A stretch of DNA of 6,666 nucleotides. Source: Akkermansia muciniphila. GTDB lineage: Bacteria > Pseudomonadota > Gammaproteobacteria > Burkholderiales > Burkholderiaceae_C. The position numbers were made by a program, and so were the translations under genes. Below are positions 6,575-6,666 of the stretch, in pieces (position 1 is the stretch's first letter; each line of letters starts with the position of its first letter). The stretch spans positions 1 to 6,666 of the forward strand of contig CALPVM020000137.1 in the NCBI GenBank assembly GCA_943327015.2, given 5' to 3'. Below the pieces are notes generated by a model. That model worked only from the letters and a program-made list of their open reading frames with translations, ran no database searches and was not told the origin of the DNA.

Positions 6575-6666
6575 AATACTTAAATTTGGTGATCCAAGGC
6601 TGTTCCGGGTAGCAGAGCCTATAACTGAATTTGACTCAGATGCCGTGCACTACCTCATTACCGACA
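6561..6666 (+). CDS. def: Peptide deformylase (3' partial)
   Basis: Metalloenzyme that removes the formyl group from the N-terminal formyl-methionine of nascent proteins. Only the first 35 codons are in the window. They read MPVREILKFGDPRLFRVAEP, followed by ITEFDSDAVHYLITD, which is the characteristic N-terminal strand and GDPRL turn of bacterial deformylases. The three metal-binding motifs (GxGLAAxQ, EGCLS, HExDH) lie beyond the window end and cannot be checked. The frame differs from ligA. The start at 6561 has a good Shine-Dalgarno and overlaps the ligA end by 14 bp, suggesting coupled translation. In E. coli, def instead pairs with fmt elsewhere; placement after ligA is, from memory, a Burkholderiales arrangement. 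Confidence 0.92.
   Translation, partial: MPVREILKFGDPRLFRVAEPITEFDSDAVHYLITD

Overview
The window is a compact, all-plus-strand housekeeping segment with four genes in a row and almost no non-coding DNA: the 3' 98% or so of smc (chromosome condensation ATPase), a complete zipA-type gene (FtsZ-binding membrane anchor), a complete ligA (NAD+-dependent DNA ligase), and the first 35 codons of def (peptide deformylase). The spacing is a 24-bp gap, then a 4-bp overlap, then a 14-bp overlap. This suggests one transcription unit with translational coupling at the last two junctions.

The proteins point to a betaproteobacterium, most likely Burkholderiales and possibly Comamonadaceae. The reasons are the presence of Smc rather than MukB, the smc-zipA-ligA-def order as I remember it from that group, and family-specific wording such as the 'SIRTETDT' segment of LigA and 'SVSFYAPDSEQAG' in the Smc hinge. 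By eye, base composition is only moderately GC-rich and varies locally, lower than many Comamonadaceae. The genus cannot be read from the sequence.

Layout: 1-3446 smc, missing only about 26 N-terminal residues. 3447-3470 is a short AT-rich gap with no recognisable Shine-Dalgarno, promoter or terminator. 3471-4511 is zipA, with an N-terminal membrane anchor, a short linker and a C-terminal FtsZ-binding domain. 4508-6574 is ligA, with all catalytic and zinc-binding residues present. 6561-6666 is the 5' end of def, with a clear ribosome binding site inside ligA. No RNA genes, mobile elements, CRISPR arrays or signs of gene transfer were seen, and no stretch over 300 bases lacks a gene.

Together the genes serve the chromosome and division cycle: Smc organises sister chromosomes, ZipA tethers FtsZ at the division site, LigA seals Okazaki fragments and repair nicks, and Def removes N-terminal formyl groups from new proteins. 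I see no new system here. The observations most worth checking are that the ZipA protein looks like two tandem copies of a ZipA-like fold, and that smc and zipA lie in the same frame separated by a single TGA.
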